A stretch of 64,000 nucleotides of DNA from Drosophila pseudoobscura (GCF_009870125.1 NC_046680.1:12109501-12173500), one strand, 5' to 3'; shown: positions 23,472-35,703, numbered from the stretch's first letter. Made by a program: numbers and translations. The notes: a model not told the origin generated them from the letters alone.

Positions 23472-23479
23472 CTTATATA
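23472..23479 (-). promoter_or_regulatory. dso2: TATA box of Daisho2
   Basis: TATATAAG on the minus strand, about 55 bases before the ATG. An initiator-like ATCATT lies about 33 bases further on (A near 23446). Confidence 0.75.
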
Positions 23480-23547
23480 CCCGCCAGTGCTGAGATTGCG
23501 AATGCACTGGTTGGGTTGGGAGTGCGGATGGGAATGCGATTCGGTTC

Positions 23548-23575
23548 GGAAATTCCATTACTATAAAAATTCCCC
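23548..23575. promoter_or_regulatory. kappaB-like sites upstream of Daisho2
   Basis: GGAAATTCC at 23548-23556 and, on the minus strand, GGGGAATTTTT at 23565-23575. Both fit relaxed Dif/Dorsal site consensus and lie roughly 100-130 bases above the probable start site, a usual place in immune genes. Confidence 0.6.
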
Positions 23576-23599
23576 AGGGTCATAATCGGGTGCTCCATA

Positions 23600-25010
23600 G
23601 CACTGATAATGCGATTGCAGCCAATGTGTGGAGGAACACAATACAGATCAAAGTATATTAGATCTATCTATCTAAAAGGTTACCAAATTTCAACTATTTT
23701 TTTTATTGGTACCAATTACACCGAATTTCATTTTAAGTCTTGTATCCAAAATACATAATGTGAACACTGTATTATTCATATATTATTATATAATCGACGC
23801 TTCTTAATAAACCTTTTTTCGAAATAGGACATTCATTTTGTTATAAAATAGATTTGAAAGCAATGCGGAAGTATCGATTTCATCTTATCTATTGATCGTT
23901 CAATCGATATGGGAACTGCACTCAAAGAAAAAAGGCCTGAGCTCCGAATATTTATACTTCGACTTAAATATTTATGCATTATATTTTCCCCGATAGTGGA
24001 AATATTATAACGGATATGTTACCGTAACATATTTCCTTCACATTGATTTATTTAGTTAAAATTGGCATTCATAAGTCTTATTTGCGCTCCCTGGTTTTAA
24101 CTTACATTAATATAAAAAAATATCCGCTCTATATTTCATATCTAAATATGCTTATATATAAAAATGGAGTGAACAATTTATGGGATTTCATGCATATAGA
24201 ACCCCATCTCGGCCGATTTCGCTCAAATTTTGTTTCAGTTGTTCGTATTTGCCAGGAGAATGTTTTTACGAAAGAATGTACATATGTATATAAATATATT
24301 TATATATTTTTTAAAATCTCAGCCGTGCCTCAGGCGAAGTGCCAATTATCATAGTAGGAGATCAGTTCCAAACTCGTGATATTATTCTCCATCGACGAAA
24401 CTATTACTTGAGTTATCATCCTCATTTCTTATCCGTGAAACCACAATCTGTGTCACAGCGAAACGTGGCAGGGCCCGCGCTTTCATATTTAAATTAAATA
24501 CATTTCCCACAAATTTAATATAATATATTCATTTTAAAGTGTATATTTAATTAATTATATTTAATTTCACTATGTTTTTATTCAAAAACCGAATATTTAT
24601 TTTTAACATGGGTGTGTTTCTGTTTACTATTGCCATAGTAGTTATATGGGTTTCGAATCAATTTTTATTGGAGTTCCAATGAATGACTTTTACTAGCATT
24701 TCTAGAGAAATATTGCACCTCCAAGTTGCACACAATAGTACTATGTATTATACGTGATACAAATCATTTCTGTTTATAATAATACTGAACGTGATTGTAA
24801 ACAGATCTCTCACAGCCTTACAATGTTCTCTGTTTATAAACAGTACTAGTTTTTCGTAAGTATATATATAGAAATGCATGTATGTATGTACATAGGTACG
24901 TTTTCAGATTACAGTCAGCAGTAATAGAATGCGTAGAAAACCCAGTCGGGTCCGGTTCTCGATTAACACGAATCGCATTGCACAAAACAGAAGGCGAAGC
25001 TCTGACTGAC
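23600..25010. other. AT-rich intergenic spacer between the divergent Daisho genes
   Basis: Strongly AT-rich compared with flanks. Several open frames here are by-products of base composition. No further signal-peptide gene of Daisho or Bomanin type could be found. Possible repeat debris around 24.1-24.4 kb could not be named. Confidence 0.55.
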
Positions 25011-25017
25011 GCCTAAG

Positions 25018-25024
25018 AGATAAG
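25018..25024 (+). promoter_or_regulatory. GATA site upstream of Daisho1
   Basis: AGATAAG, 40 bases upstream of the kappaB site. Paired GATA and kappaB sites are a known arrangement in fat-body immune genes. Confidence 0.55.
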
Positions 25025-25063
25025 CAGCTCTTTGAACCTGTGCAATCCCCCGATCTGGGAGGA

Positions 25064-25074
25064 GGGAATTTCCC
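25064..25074 (+). promoter_or_regulatory. dso1: Palindromic kappaB site of Daisho1
   Basis: GGGAATTTCCC, a perfect palindrome matching the NF-kappaB/Dif consensus, about 45 bases upstream of the TATA box. Strongly suggests Toll/Imd-responsive expression. Confidence 0.8.
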
Positions 25075-25116
25075 AGTACCAGCACGAGCACACTCTGCAG
25101 TCGGTGCCCGCTGAGC

Positions 25117-25123
25117 TATAAAA
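25117..25123 (+). promoter_or_regulatory. dso1: TATA box of Daisho1
   Basis: TATAAAA, 72 bases upstream of the ATG. The likely start site is the GGGGCATCAGTAT region at about 25145-25152. Confidence 0.8.
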
Positions 25124-25188
25124 GATCGGGCCGATCGTCAGTGGGGCATCAGTATCACAGTCGTACCGAAAACCAAAACAAAATCAAT

Positions 25189-25389
25189 ATGAAATTCTTC
25201 CAAGCCGCTGCCCTGCTCCTGGCCATGCTCGCCGCCCTGGCCAACGCGGAGCCCGTTCCCAAGCGTAAGTAGGAGAATGGGAGGACTAATTTTGAATAAA
25301 CTTCATTTAAATAAATATACGCATATCCTTTTGCAGCTGGAACTGTGCTGGTCCAGACGGACAATGTCCAGTACATTCGCACCGGCTAG
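25189..25389 (+). CDS. dso1: Daisho1 immune-induced secreted peptide (IM4 family)
   Basis: A secreted short peptide released into haemolymph on Toll activation. Exons 25189-25264 and 25337-25389 join at phase 1 (GTAAGT donor, TTTTGCAG acceptor) to give 42 residues. MKFFQAAALLLAMLAALANA is a textbook signal peptide. EPVPKP follows as a dipeptidyl-peptidase-type pro segment, and the mature end is GTVLVQTDNVQYIRTG, close to the IM4 peptide as I remember it. The gene faces away from Daisho2, with a shared upstream spacer of 1.77 kb. Regulatory signals upstream are GATA, kappaB and TATA. AATAAA at 25455-25460 gives a short 3' UTR. Confidence 0.93.
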
Positions 25390-25454
25390 AACATCCCGAG
25401 TTACCGTACAAGGACTACAAATGTTTGTGTTGACCGACGGAGTTGATTTTCATG

Positions 25455-25460
25455 AATAAA
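25455..25460 (+). terminator. dso1: AATAAA polyA signal of Daisho1
   Basis: Canonical signal 66 bases after the stop codon. Confidence 0.75.
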
Positions 25461-25469
25461 AACGGATTG

Positions 25470-27272
25470 CCAAGGAAATGAGAAAATAAATATGCTTGTC
25501 AAAAGGAATTGTGCATTTTCATGGATACATTTTTGCAGCTAGTGTACATTTTGAGATAGTTAGTTCTACTGAAACGAGAGCTTGTTTGTTATCACCTTTC
25601 AGAGATTGATTGATGCGCACCTGCCTTGACTTTGTCGCTTATATTTACACCCGGTACATTGCCCTGCTACCCCGTCTGGACATGTGTCGAGTACTCGCAC
25701 AGAACTTGTTATTCGCATCCAAATGGAAATTGTTCAAAGCTCGTTTTAATTGTTTGACTTGCAAACTGCTGACGGAACAGCCAGCGGCTCTGTGGCAGGG
25801 ACTGGAGCTGCAGCCATTCGAAAACAGCTATACATACACTACACACTGGCTTCTCGGGGAACAAGATACGGGGTAAACCTTAAACAATTTTCCAAGTGAA
25901 AACTATTCGGTCGTCCTGTTTCGGCCACAGCTTCTGCCATTGTTCCGCTTTGTGTGTGGCGTCAGAGTCATAGTGGCGCCACGCCACACCATACCCAGCA
26001 TACCCCCCACCCCCTGCCCCGCCACTATATGGTTCGTTACTTCAACAATTATTTTAAACTTTTACCGCAAATATTTCCTTGGTTGGTTTTACGCCTGAAA
26101 TAAATCGTAATAGAAGCTGCCGCAGCGCGACGCTCCGTCCGGTTAACAGTTCAAAAAGTCTAGCGGCGACAAGGCGGCAGAGTAAGGGTAAGGTCTGGCA
26201 GCTGGCGGTAAGTAATTTCTTAAGTGTAGCAACCAAATATAATATAATCCTTTTGATATTCCACCGGAGGAATTCCTGGATTTACCGCTGGGCCCAGCCA
26301 ATAGCTTCCTATTGTCCGTGTTTGAAGTAGCCGAGAGCCAGCTAGTATGCAGCTCTAGCTCTCCCTCCCAGCCATTGTTTTGGACCGGCAGTCAATAAAT
26401 GAATACCGATTGGGTGGGCAGGAGTGGGTGGCCTTCTTCCTGGTCCCTACCACAGTCTACCGGATGGTTTGAGGAATTTGCCGACTTGCGCCAGCGGCTC
26501 CAGAGTCCGTCCCGTTGTGCTCCGCTCATTTCGGTTGGTTTCGGTTGGCTATGACGGCTGATTTCAAAGGGAATATCTGTAGGGAGTATTTTGGCGGAAC
26601 TTTTAAGCCAATCAGTATTCGATTCCCTTTTTGCCCAGCAGGCGTTTATTGAAAATTAATTTAGACAATTTTTACTACGGCCGGGTCGCTGCAGCTCTAC
26701 CACTGCCAGCCCCAAGGCATTCCAGTGATTTTTGCCCTGCAGGAAAACAAAGCGAACAATTTCTCCAGGTGAGCTCGTGCTCAGTCAGCATTTTTCCTTT
26801 TTTTTCCACTTTGACTACGTTCTGATGCCCCAGTGGAGTACGCAGACAGCCAGTCAAATACTCCATGTCTGCCAGAGCCACAGAAAGAGGCACGGTCAGA
26901 GGCGGAACGGAGGCACTTACGCTTACGTCGGGCAAATTAGGGTATCAAATGCTCAACCGCTTCTCAGGCATTTCCAAGCATCGCAAAAATGGAACTTTCA
27001 AGTTTGATGTTGGAATTGATTTGAATTGCACAGGCTTTAGGCACGTGATACACTCCTCCAGAGAAAGGAGAAAGGTTTTAAGTATGAAACCATGCTTAAA
27101 TAATTATTGAACTATGTAGTAGAGAACGACATTTACGTGTATTTATGTATTTACTCGTACCCTCGAGGGTAGAAGACTAATAAAATTCCATCTTTTAAAC
27201 ACGGAACACCTCTGGGGAAAAAAATTAACGATTGCGATGAGTATTTTGTATTCGTACGAGGAGATAAGCTTG
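25470..27272. other. Intergenic region, no gene recognised
   Basis: Open frames of up to about 90 codons on both strands have no recognisable motif, signal peptide or splice-compatible partners. The 27.1-27.27 kb part is presumably 3' UTR of the neighbouring minus-strand gene. Confidence 0.55.
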
Positions 27273-28160
27273 TCAATAAATGTGGAAATTGACGGAGCGA
27301 TTCCCCAGCGGCTGCTCCTTGCGTGCGTTGCAGTGGATGCTGGTGCCATCGCGACCACAGAGGGTAGAGAACTGGGACACTTGCTGCGAGCTGATGGCGA
27401 AGATGTAGGTGCAGATCAGCCACTTGGTGGGTAGGACCTGGGCACCGTTGTCGTAGGTGCCCTCGTAGCTGTAGAAGTTACTGTCGAAGGGCTTCATTAG
27501 GGAGGCTAGGTCAAAGGCCGGCAGTTCCATTTGCGAATCGGGACGAGCGATGCACCGAAGGTTTTCGGTGATCGTGGTTAGGGGGCCGTTCCCATTCCCC
27601 ATTATAACAAACAGATAGGAGACCGTCACGTACTCGAAGGGGACGTGGTCCTGGTTGCAGCGGTGCAGCACCTGCATCTCCAGCGAGAACTTCATCGAGT
27701 CTATTGAGTGCTCGGCGCGCAGCGGGCCCCACTTGAAGCACGCCTCCACGAAGTGGTACTCTCCCGGCAGGTCGCCCCCGCTCAGTTGGGGCACCAAGTA
27801 TGGCTCGCAGCAGATACGCAGGATCACCGTGCTGCCGTTGTTCTCCAGCAGCATGGCCAGGGGCATGTCGTCGTAGTGTTTCCAGTCCAGGAGGCTGCCC
27901 AGCTCCATTTTGCGCGCCATGCTCCGCACAATGTTAATGGGCGTCGGCTGTGGGGCCAGCTTCCGCTGCTGCTTCTTGGGGGCTATGGCCATAGCCACCT
28001 TCCGGATCATGAGGCCGCCCGCTCTCACGATGTTGAGAAACGCCAGGGACATAATGCAGCTGACCAATATCTTCAAGATCGCCGAATGTTGCACATATTC
28101 CATCACCAGGTTGAAGCCCTGCATAAACTGCAGCCAGAAGTCGATAATCGGGGATAGCAT
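27273..28160 (-). CDS. Membrane-anchored alpha-carbonic-anhydrase-related protein lacking zinc ligands
   Basis: Single-exon 295-residue protein; an in-frame TAA lies just upstream of the ATG. Residues about 28-46 (hydrophobic, ILKILVSCIMSLAFLNIV) form a membrane segment near the N-terminus. The rest follows the alpha-carbonic-anhydrase fold: PTPINI at 72-77 (family QSPINI), NNGSTV at 107-112 (NNGHTV), LSGGDLPGEYHF at 126-137, CFKWG at 141-145 (family HFHWG), AEHSIDSMKFSLEMQVLH at 149-166 (family SEHTIDG...ELHLVH), and QPLGNR near the end. The three zinc histidines are replaced by Cys141, Lys143 and Gln163, and the TTPPC loop is missing. It is therefore predicted to be catalytically inactive, a binding or scaffold protein like vertebrate CARPs. 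I cannot assign a gene symbol safely. Confidence 0.85.
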   Translation of the reverse strand: MLSPIIDFWLQFMQGFNLVMEYVQHSAILKILVSCIMSLAFLNIVRAGGLMIRKVAMAIAPKKQQRKLAPQPTPINIVRSMARKMELGSLLDWKHYDDMPLAMLLENNGSTVILRICCEPYLVPQLSGGDLPGEYHFVEACFKWGPLRAEHSIDSMKFSLEMQVLHRCNQDHVPFEYVTVSYLFVIMGNGNGPLTTITENLRCIARPDSQMELPAFDLASLMKPFDSNFYSYEGTYDNGAQVLPTKWLICTYIFAISSQQVSQFSTLCGRDGTSIHCNARKEQPLGNRSVNFHIY

Positions 28161-30230
28161 CCTGATGAAGTGGGTATTTTCGATTTAAGAATCTCACAAA
28201 TACAAAATATAATGCTTCGAAAAAATAGAATGCTTCGAATAAGTTTAAAGTTAAAAGGCAAGTGAATTATGATCACGAATAGCAAATATTACATAGATAC
28301 AGGTAAGACGCAGGCAACATGTACATAGTTTTTAGAATAATGAAGCTAACCCCATTTCCTAAGGCAGGCAATCAAAAGTACCACCAATTCATTGTGAGAA
28401 AAGGGAATAATATAATCGCTAAGGAGTGGTACATATCTACAATGTTTGCAGAGGATATGTCTGTCTTCCAAATGAGCAACTACCAATGGTATTACCATTC
28501 AAACACATACAGAAACTGGGCTCATAAGCAGGGCTCACTGCAGCTGCAGCAGCAAAAAGCCACCGAATGGGCAAACATGTTAATTTAAATAGGAGCCAGT
28601 TGGTCCACTTAATAAGATGGCTCCAGCCATTGATTCACACAATCAACTAATTGCTCAACAAGAGCCCAGTGCCGTAACAGGGTTCAGACGTGGCGTTCGA
28701 ATGGGCAGAGTCCGGTCTCTGCAATAAGCCATGAGCATAATCTAATCGGGGCGACCCGGACTTTGATCGGTAAAGGAGGGGGCTGCTGCCACTCAAGACG
28801 AGTCAGGTGAAGCATGCCAATGTTGAATTTGAGGCGAGTCACAAGTGGAATGTAAATGAAGTTTCCGCCATTCGAGTTGCAATTGACTTGGGCCCGGGCT
28901 CCAACTCGTTCTCTGTTTCGGAGACCAGGACCCGGAGACCCTGAGATAAGAGAATGATCGAATTATTAATTACCAATTGTGGGTCGAACAAGGTAGACAT
29001 GAGCTTGGTCAGCTATTGACGGTCACACTTACCACTATCCATGAGTGCTTGTGTGGGTGATTGTGATTGGGGGCGAATGGGGGTGTGTGTTCGCCGGCTT
29101 TGAAGTTTTGTTTCTCCGAAGTGAGCCATTCCAGACCACACGAAATTGTGACCCGACCCCAATGGCCAGGAATTCATGGGTTTGTCCTTTGTTTGGGCCA
29201 CGGTGGATCCATTGAAAGCGCTGAGCCATAAAGCAGATAGGCCTGGGACAACGATGTCGGTTTATGGGACTTTATGGGACCAACAAGAGGCAGCACACAC
29301 ACACACACACACACACACTCGAATGCACAGCTGTGCCTATAGCAACTTATATAAATAGCTATCCCCGTAAACGGGTAACGCACACAGGAGAAACGAGTCG
29401 AGTCCGGGTCCGGGACTGGGACTGGGACTGGGTCTGGGTCTGTTGTGCTCTGGTCTGTGGCTGGTCCTGCATCCTGGATGCCAAAGTTCTCGGCGCGTGC
29501 TTCATAAAATAGTCATAATGCATGTTTTTATGAAATATGAAGTGGCCAAAAAGTTGCTGCCCCAGCACAACCAGCATCGCTCTGCACCGCCCCGCACCAC
29601 TCTTACCCATCCACCTATCCACCGTTCGGGAGTCGTAGTCTGGCCTATTTTCTGCATATTCCTGAGCCAAAACCAAAATGTAAATATTTTGCCATGTAAT
29701 TATTTGTATACACTACCGGAAATCCCCTCTCTCACTCCACTCACTCTCTCGCTGTGTGCGTGTGTTTGTGCAGTCTTAAATGTATTAGTGAGGCCATTAA
29801 AAGTTGCCAAGTCGTCCTCACGGGAGCTTAAAGCCAAAGAACTGAAATTGCATTGGGATTTTGAGCTTGTCGTCTATAAAATAATCATCTACTGCCAGCC
29901 AAATTAGACCAGAAGGACTTTCCAGTTTTGGCTGTTTAAAATTTGTTGACTGAACGAAATATTATCGCCGAGAGATCACGGTTGAAGATCGAATGTGAAA
30001 TTTATGAGCAGATATTTCTGGTTACTCAATATAGACATTTATTCAAGTCCATTGTAGGCTGCTCATTACAATATTCATTTTGTTTTTTGTTTTACTCTTA
30101 CGTACAGATTTCATTGAAACACTTAGTGATTGGTTGCTGGAATAAATGGAAAGCTGGAAGTGGCTACGGCAAATGTGTATTGTTTTAGCAATATTATGGT
30201 GCAAAAATTAGCTCATGGCTTTCCTGCGGG
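28161..30230. other. Intergenic region, no gene recognised
   Basis: Contains the presumed promoter of the minus-strand carbonic-anhydrase-like gene and a CA microsatellite (29294-29318). No coding or RNA gene could be supported. Confidence 0.55.
29294..29318. repeat. (CA)n microsatellite
   Basis: Uninterrupted CA run of about 12 units. Confidence 0.95.
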
Positions 30231-30234
30231 AATT

Positions 30235-30540
30235 GTATATTCCATTACTTTGAAGCTGTGATTGCTTGGAGTCCCACGTCGTTCTGTGACCTCAGTTCAA
30301 ACATGACTCCCACTCCTACGCGGCGAGATCCCTTGGAGAAGATTACTCCCTTGGAGAAATTGAGGCTTCTGTGTTCGCTTACGCTGATGGGAATGCCGTT
30401 AAAAGTTGCCGCTAGTAGCTTCTGGGCCTCCCCAATCTCCTGGTCCTAACCAAAAGGGTTCTACTTTCCACTTCGCCCTCGCAAATGCGATCGATTTCTT
30501 GTTTGATTTCCAATGGCGATACCTCTTTGAATGTACTATG
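30235..30540 (-). pseudogene. Degraded ORF1 (gag-like) fragment of a jockey-clade LINE retrotransposon
   Basis: On the minus strand one frame gives KEVSPLEIKQEIDRICEGEV then SRTLLVRT. A second frame continues with AQKLLAATFNGIPISVSEH, then SLNFSKGVI, and LRSQNDVGLQAIT. This order (a short alpha/beta segment with TLLVRT, then QKLL, IPxxVxxHRxLNxxxGVI, then LxxQxVxxxxxIT) is that of the nucleic-acid-binding ORF1 proteins of jockey/F/Doc-type LINEs. At least one frameshift and several stops show it is dead. It may extend to about 30.7 kb. No reverse transcriptase part was recognised nearby. Confidence 0.62.
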
Positions 30541-33500
30541 GTCCAACGACTATAGTCGTTAGACGGTGGGAGAAGATTGCTATCCGCTGAACCTGGCATT
30601 TTCCTGGCCTGTATCTGTATCTATTGTACTGCTGTGTATCCGGAGATCTGCTTTGTCGCCCGTAGCACGTCCTTTCAACTAGGACCAATATACTAGATGG
30701 ATATTGGCTGGGAATATTCCAAGTTAAAACTGTGTGTTTTTGTTGGCCGTCATAATTTCATTGTAGTTACGAGTCAGAGCTAAAATAATGTCAAACGCAC
30801 AACGGAAGCGAGAGAGTCCTGCTAGACTCCTGAATGAACCTCCTTCTGTTCTCCTGCGATATCACACTAATTACTGCCATGAGGTGAGGCCATAATAATG
30901 CATTTATCACGCTCTAACTTTTGTTGCACTTTCCGGTGCAAATATGTATTTTCAGAAAACTTGCAACGCGACTCGAACGAAGAAACCCAAGGACACTTGT
31001 CCGAGGAGTGAAGCCTGATTTGTTGGTGCCAAAAAGTTCGCTACTTTTATTCTTTCCTTTCCTGCTCCAGCGATGTTCCCATGCGATATCGGAAGTACAG
31101 TTCTTAATAATGAACCAATAAATTAAAAAATAAATTCCAACATTTGCTAGAATTCTCTTAGATGGTCTGTGGCATTTATTCCGTACCTCCTTCTCATTTG
31201 TATGGAATTTTTATCATATTCATTTTAGCACGGGTCCTCTTTCTGCTTTGGGAAGATACTTTGTTTCTATTAGAATAGGACGCGAAGGAGCACATGATAT
31301 CAAATTTGTAATACAAAGAGTTATTAATCTCCTCCGTTTGCGCAATGCCGCTTGGAATTGCTTGTTTACTTGGAATTATGCAAATTTCGGCACAATCACA
31401 GAAGCGATGAGACCCAATGACAAATACCCCCACCCCGCCCAAAATCTCCTTCATCCGAAATGCATCTCATTTCTCCACGAACCTGCGGCCTTCTGCCATC
31501 CACCCCCGACTGTCATCTCCTTGAGTGCTTACTTTTCGTTGGAAATTGAAAAGAAATTATTATAACTTGTATTTGCATTGCCCTGGCTGCCTGGATCTCT
31601 CCCAAGATGGGGCTGCCTCAGGCACAGTTTGCTGCTAAAAGTTTTCGGCTTTTTGGACAGCAAAAGTCACGGCAAAAGGCTCCATGACCATGACCAGCCA
31701 GTCTGAAGAGAAGCCCTATGCGAGTACGTGCAGTTTAGAGCGGAATTCATTCCCCTAACTCTAACTGCGATGGATCTTCCTGCCCTAGCAGCCCATGCTA
31801 CGGGGTTTGTTATTAAAAAACTTTGCGCCGAGTGCGTTCCATGTTTGGTTCTACTCGGGCTTTTTTTTTCCCAAAGATAGTTAAAGTTCAAAATTAAAAG
31901 GATTAGGAAAGGACGGGATGCTGCATGGGATAAAATAACATGGTAGTCTATTTGATGGTAAGGTAATCCTTCTTGACCCGGAAAATTTGGGTTTACGGGA
32001 AAGTTTTTTGATTGCAAACTTTTGGTGGAGTGCCGGTGCCCGGAAACGGCGACAAATTTCTCGTTTTTTTTTTGTTTGGATGATAAGCAAGCAGTTGACA
32101 AACGAACTTATTCAAGCAGTGTGAACCACTTGATTGGCAAGCAGTTTTCCCAGTTTTTTCAGGTTGGAATGTTGATTTGATTGCATTTCCGCTTTGCAGG
32201 TGGCAATTGTTTATGCAAGAGCTTTTCCCAAATGAAATCTAATGCAGTTTCTAATAATACCCCGAAGAGAGAGAGGAGCAGTGAGGACCCTGCAGAACTT
32301 TGCCAAGATTTTCTTTTGTGCCATTCGAAACTTTTGCACATTGGCCTTTTACTTCCCTCTTCCCATATCTGTGTGTGCTTTTGTTCAAGTTCAAAATTGA
32401 AAAGCAAAACTTGGACCATCACCTCCCGCAGTGGAGCCGGAGCCAATTGAAACTGCATTTGTATACAATGCATTCGAGCCGTCCAAAGTTGGGGTTCTCT
32501 GTGTTCAGTGTGGGTCTGTCTATATGTCGCATCAAGCTGTCGACACTTTGCTTTGCCTCTGAACTATACATTCCCCTACCCCCAGCCATTAGTTGTTGTT
32601 TATCGGAGCGCAAAAGTTTTGGGACGAAAAGTTGGAAGAAGTTATTCCTCCAGGGGGCTGGAGTAAAAACTATTAAAAGTGTATCGACGACTCATTTGAG
32701 CCATGGCCATTTTTTAGTCAAGCTTATCGAATTACACGGACTACGAAAGGAGGGAGTAGAGACAGCGAGTCGAATGATAACCATGTTTATGCCACTTTAA
32801 TATTCCATTTCCTGCTGCCTGCTGCCTGCGTCCTGCTCGTTTTGTTGCTTTTATTTCTACTAAGTGTGAGCCAGCGACTGGAGCAAAGTGAAAGCCAAAT
32901 CAATGACAAAGTGCAAGTCGAAAGGTTCAGTGGATGACGGCAAGTGCCAAGGATAAAGCATTTTGCATGCCAACTAACTGATCCAACAGAACCACTGTGT
33001 GAGTATGCACGGACACGGACACGGACACTACTCCTGCAGTTTGTCGATGACTGCTCCGACTCGGGCTCCTCCTACCAAAAAGTTTCTGAGAAGGCAAGGG
33101 AACAGGGTACTGGTCATGTCAATGGACGCAAAGTGTCCATGCTACGTGACTGACATTAAGTATTGGCATTGCCCTTCCGTGGCACTTCTTCCTGGCCATT
33201 CTCATTCCTTTTTCCATCTTTTCGCCTCCACCACGTTTATTACTCGTGCAAAAATCATGCAAATGTCCTGGCCAAAGGATGCTGGGCGGACCAGCGTGGC
33301 TTATGGCAGATTTCGAGCAGGACAAAGTGTCCTATCGTCTAATGGTAATGGGTCTTAAATGCGCCTTTCAACCTTGCCAGCTGCATGACACTGGCGGTGG
33401 ATCGTCATCGTCGCATCCCTATAGAAGAGGAAGGCCAACGTGAAAATAATGTGTCAAAACATAAAAGAGTAGCCGGGTTGGCCGAGAGGCACTCAATTTG

Positions 33501-35703
33501 AGTGCACTTGTTAACGGCGAATGCTCAAAAAAGGAAGTCCAAGGAATCTCCGAAATATGGTTGACATCATTTTGGAGTAGAAAGTGGAGCTCGTTTCCAG
33601 CTACCACTCGTCGGGTCACAAAAGACAGTTAAGATCAGTGAAGATTTATGGGGAAAGTGGCTGTGTGGCCAGGAAGGCAGTCAAAATTGTAATTATTTTA
33701 TAAAGCAAGCAGTAAATAATTTGAAAATGTGAACTGCTTACGAGTATATAAGTGAGGATGAATGTAATCTAATCCGTAGTGCGTAGAGAGGAAGCAGTAC
33801 TTATCAAGGCATTACATATTTTCTAAGTGTATTGTCAAAGCAGTATGGAAAATAATCCTTATAAAGCAGTGCCGCTCCTTGAATCTACGCCAATCAGTTT
33901 GCCATCACGACCATTCGTCCTGCCATTACCATTTCAATTCCCTGCACAATTTCATTTACATTTTATCCTGCATTCTCAGTTTTTCCTTCTCGGATTCTAC
34001 GCGATTCTCAATGAGGGAAAACAAATAATTTTCTTTCTTTCATTTGCAGCATTTGCACTCTGGAATTGAAGCGCTTTGCCTTTGTCGCTGGGTTCCCTTC
34101 CCCTTTCCCTTTCCCGCTCCGTTCCGCTCCATCTCTCACGCTTTCATTTGCCCTTGGCGGTCGCTCACGCTCAATGGTGGCCTGGACCTGGTCGCGAGTC
34201 GCTGGGATCTGGGATCTGGGTCTGCCGTTGGCATTAATATGCAAAGTATGATATGCAGTTGAGCTGCGATTTGTTGCACTCGATTGAGTTGGCTGCAAAT
34301 TTGCATGCAGCAAATATTGAAACGCCAGCCACGTGCCACACCAGGCCAGAGACGAGGAGAGCGAGGACTGCGGGAGCGAAGCAAAATATTTGCACTTCAT
34401 TAATGTTGTGCCATGAGAGTGTCATCGAAATTGGATTTGTCAATTCTAATCGTATTATGATTTGTGCATTGTAAGTAGCAGTTGCGTCACCTCCTACCAA
34501 CAGCTACAATTTGTGGCAAGCAGCTGAAAAGTTCATTTTACACTTGGTTAGCCCCCATCCCATACACACATATTTTGTGGACCATTCGCGGTGCATTTCA
34601 ATTAGAGCCGCTCTGCTCTCCAGCCATCGCACGTGTGGCACATTGTCAGGGCCCGCATGTGGCATTGCCCTTAGCTCAGGATGGTTCAGGAAACGGTGGA
34701 AGCGGTGCGCGTGCCTTTCGCCAAGCGACACACGACACACGACCTGCGGGCAGCGGGCGGCGGGCGGCGGGCAGCGTCTGCAACAATTCCTACCTGTTGA
34801 GCCACGCCCTGAACCGGAGGACACGTGTGCATTAAGCTAGGGGCATGCGTTGGCAAAGAGTTAACATGTTGATCTATCTCTCCCGCTGGCTGCGACACGA
34901 GTCGGAAAGCGGTACAGACGGAAGGACCGAAGGACGGAAAGACGAAAAGCCGGAAAGGTGCAAAAATGCAATGAACTCGAAAAAATATGTGTATGCTCGG
35001 CATCAATGAATTTGTCGAAATACTTTGCATAGCCGGCTTAACCATGGATTTTCTCGCAATAAAAAATAAGAATGGAAAAAGGTGAGCGAAGAAGCGAGTT
35101 CCTGATGCCAGCGTACCGTACCGTCTCAAAACGGTGAAAATTCCATTGAGCAAAGGTTGGGCATACGGTGTTCTTTGCATTTTGCTGCCAGAGTTCACTG
35201 TAGATACTTATGCACACGAAGAACGTTAGGAACGTTTGAGCGAAACGGGCTGAATTGCAAGCGTTCCAAGGACCAGGACCTGACCAAAAGGAAACGATAA
35301 TTCATAAGCACAATAGGAGATGCAGCCTGCAGGTGGAATGAGGTAGGCTGAGGGCACACACAGGATGCGCTTAGGTCGATCCAGCCATACAAGTCTGCTC
35401 GGGCACCCGTACTCGGGCTAACGTGTTTGGCTTGTGCAGGAAATTCATCCAGAACGGCGTAGCAGTAAATTGGGCAAAGTCCGTGCAAATCCTTTCGTCT
35501 TAATGTGTTTGTATTGCAACAGAGCTCATTCAGGACGGGCCGAAAGCTAATAGGATTGGTACGAGCCCTGGTCCGGCCGAGAGATCAGTCCGCCGCTTAT
35601 TCATGAATGAGTACGAGCAGGCCGTCCAAGCCGTTAACAAGGGCCCAGGATCGAGGAAGCTGTCTAATCTGTGAGCGTGTTCCTTATGCTTTTGTAGCTT
35701 ACC

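Noticed and set aside
33472-33535. GGTTGGCCGAGAGGC resembling the D-arm of a Leu/Ser tRNA
   Set aside because: No T-arm sequence follows and the acceptor stem cannot be closed.
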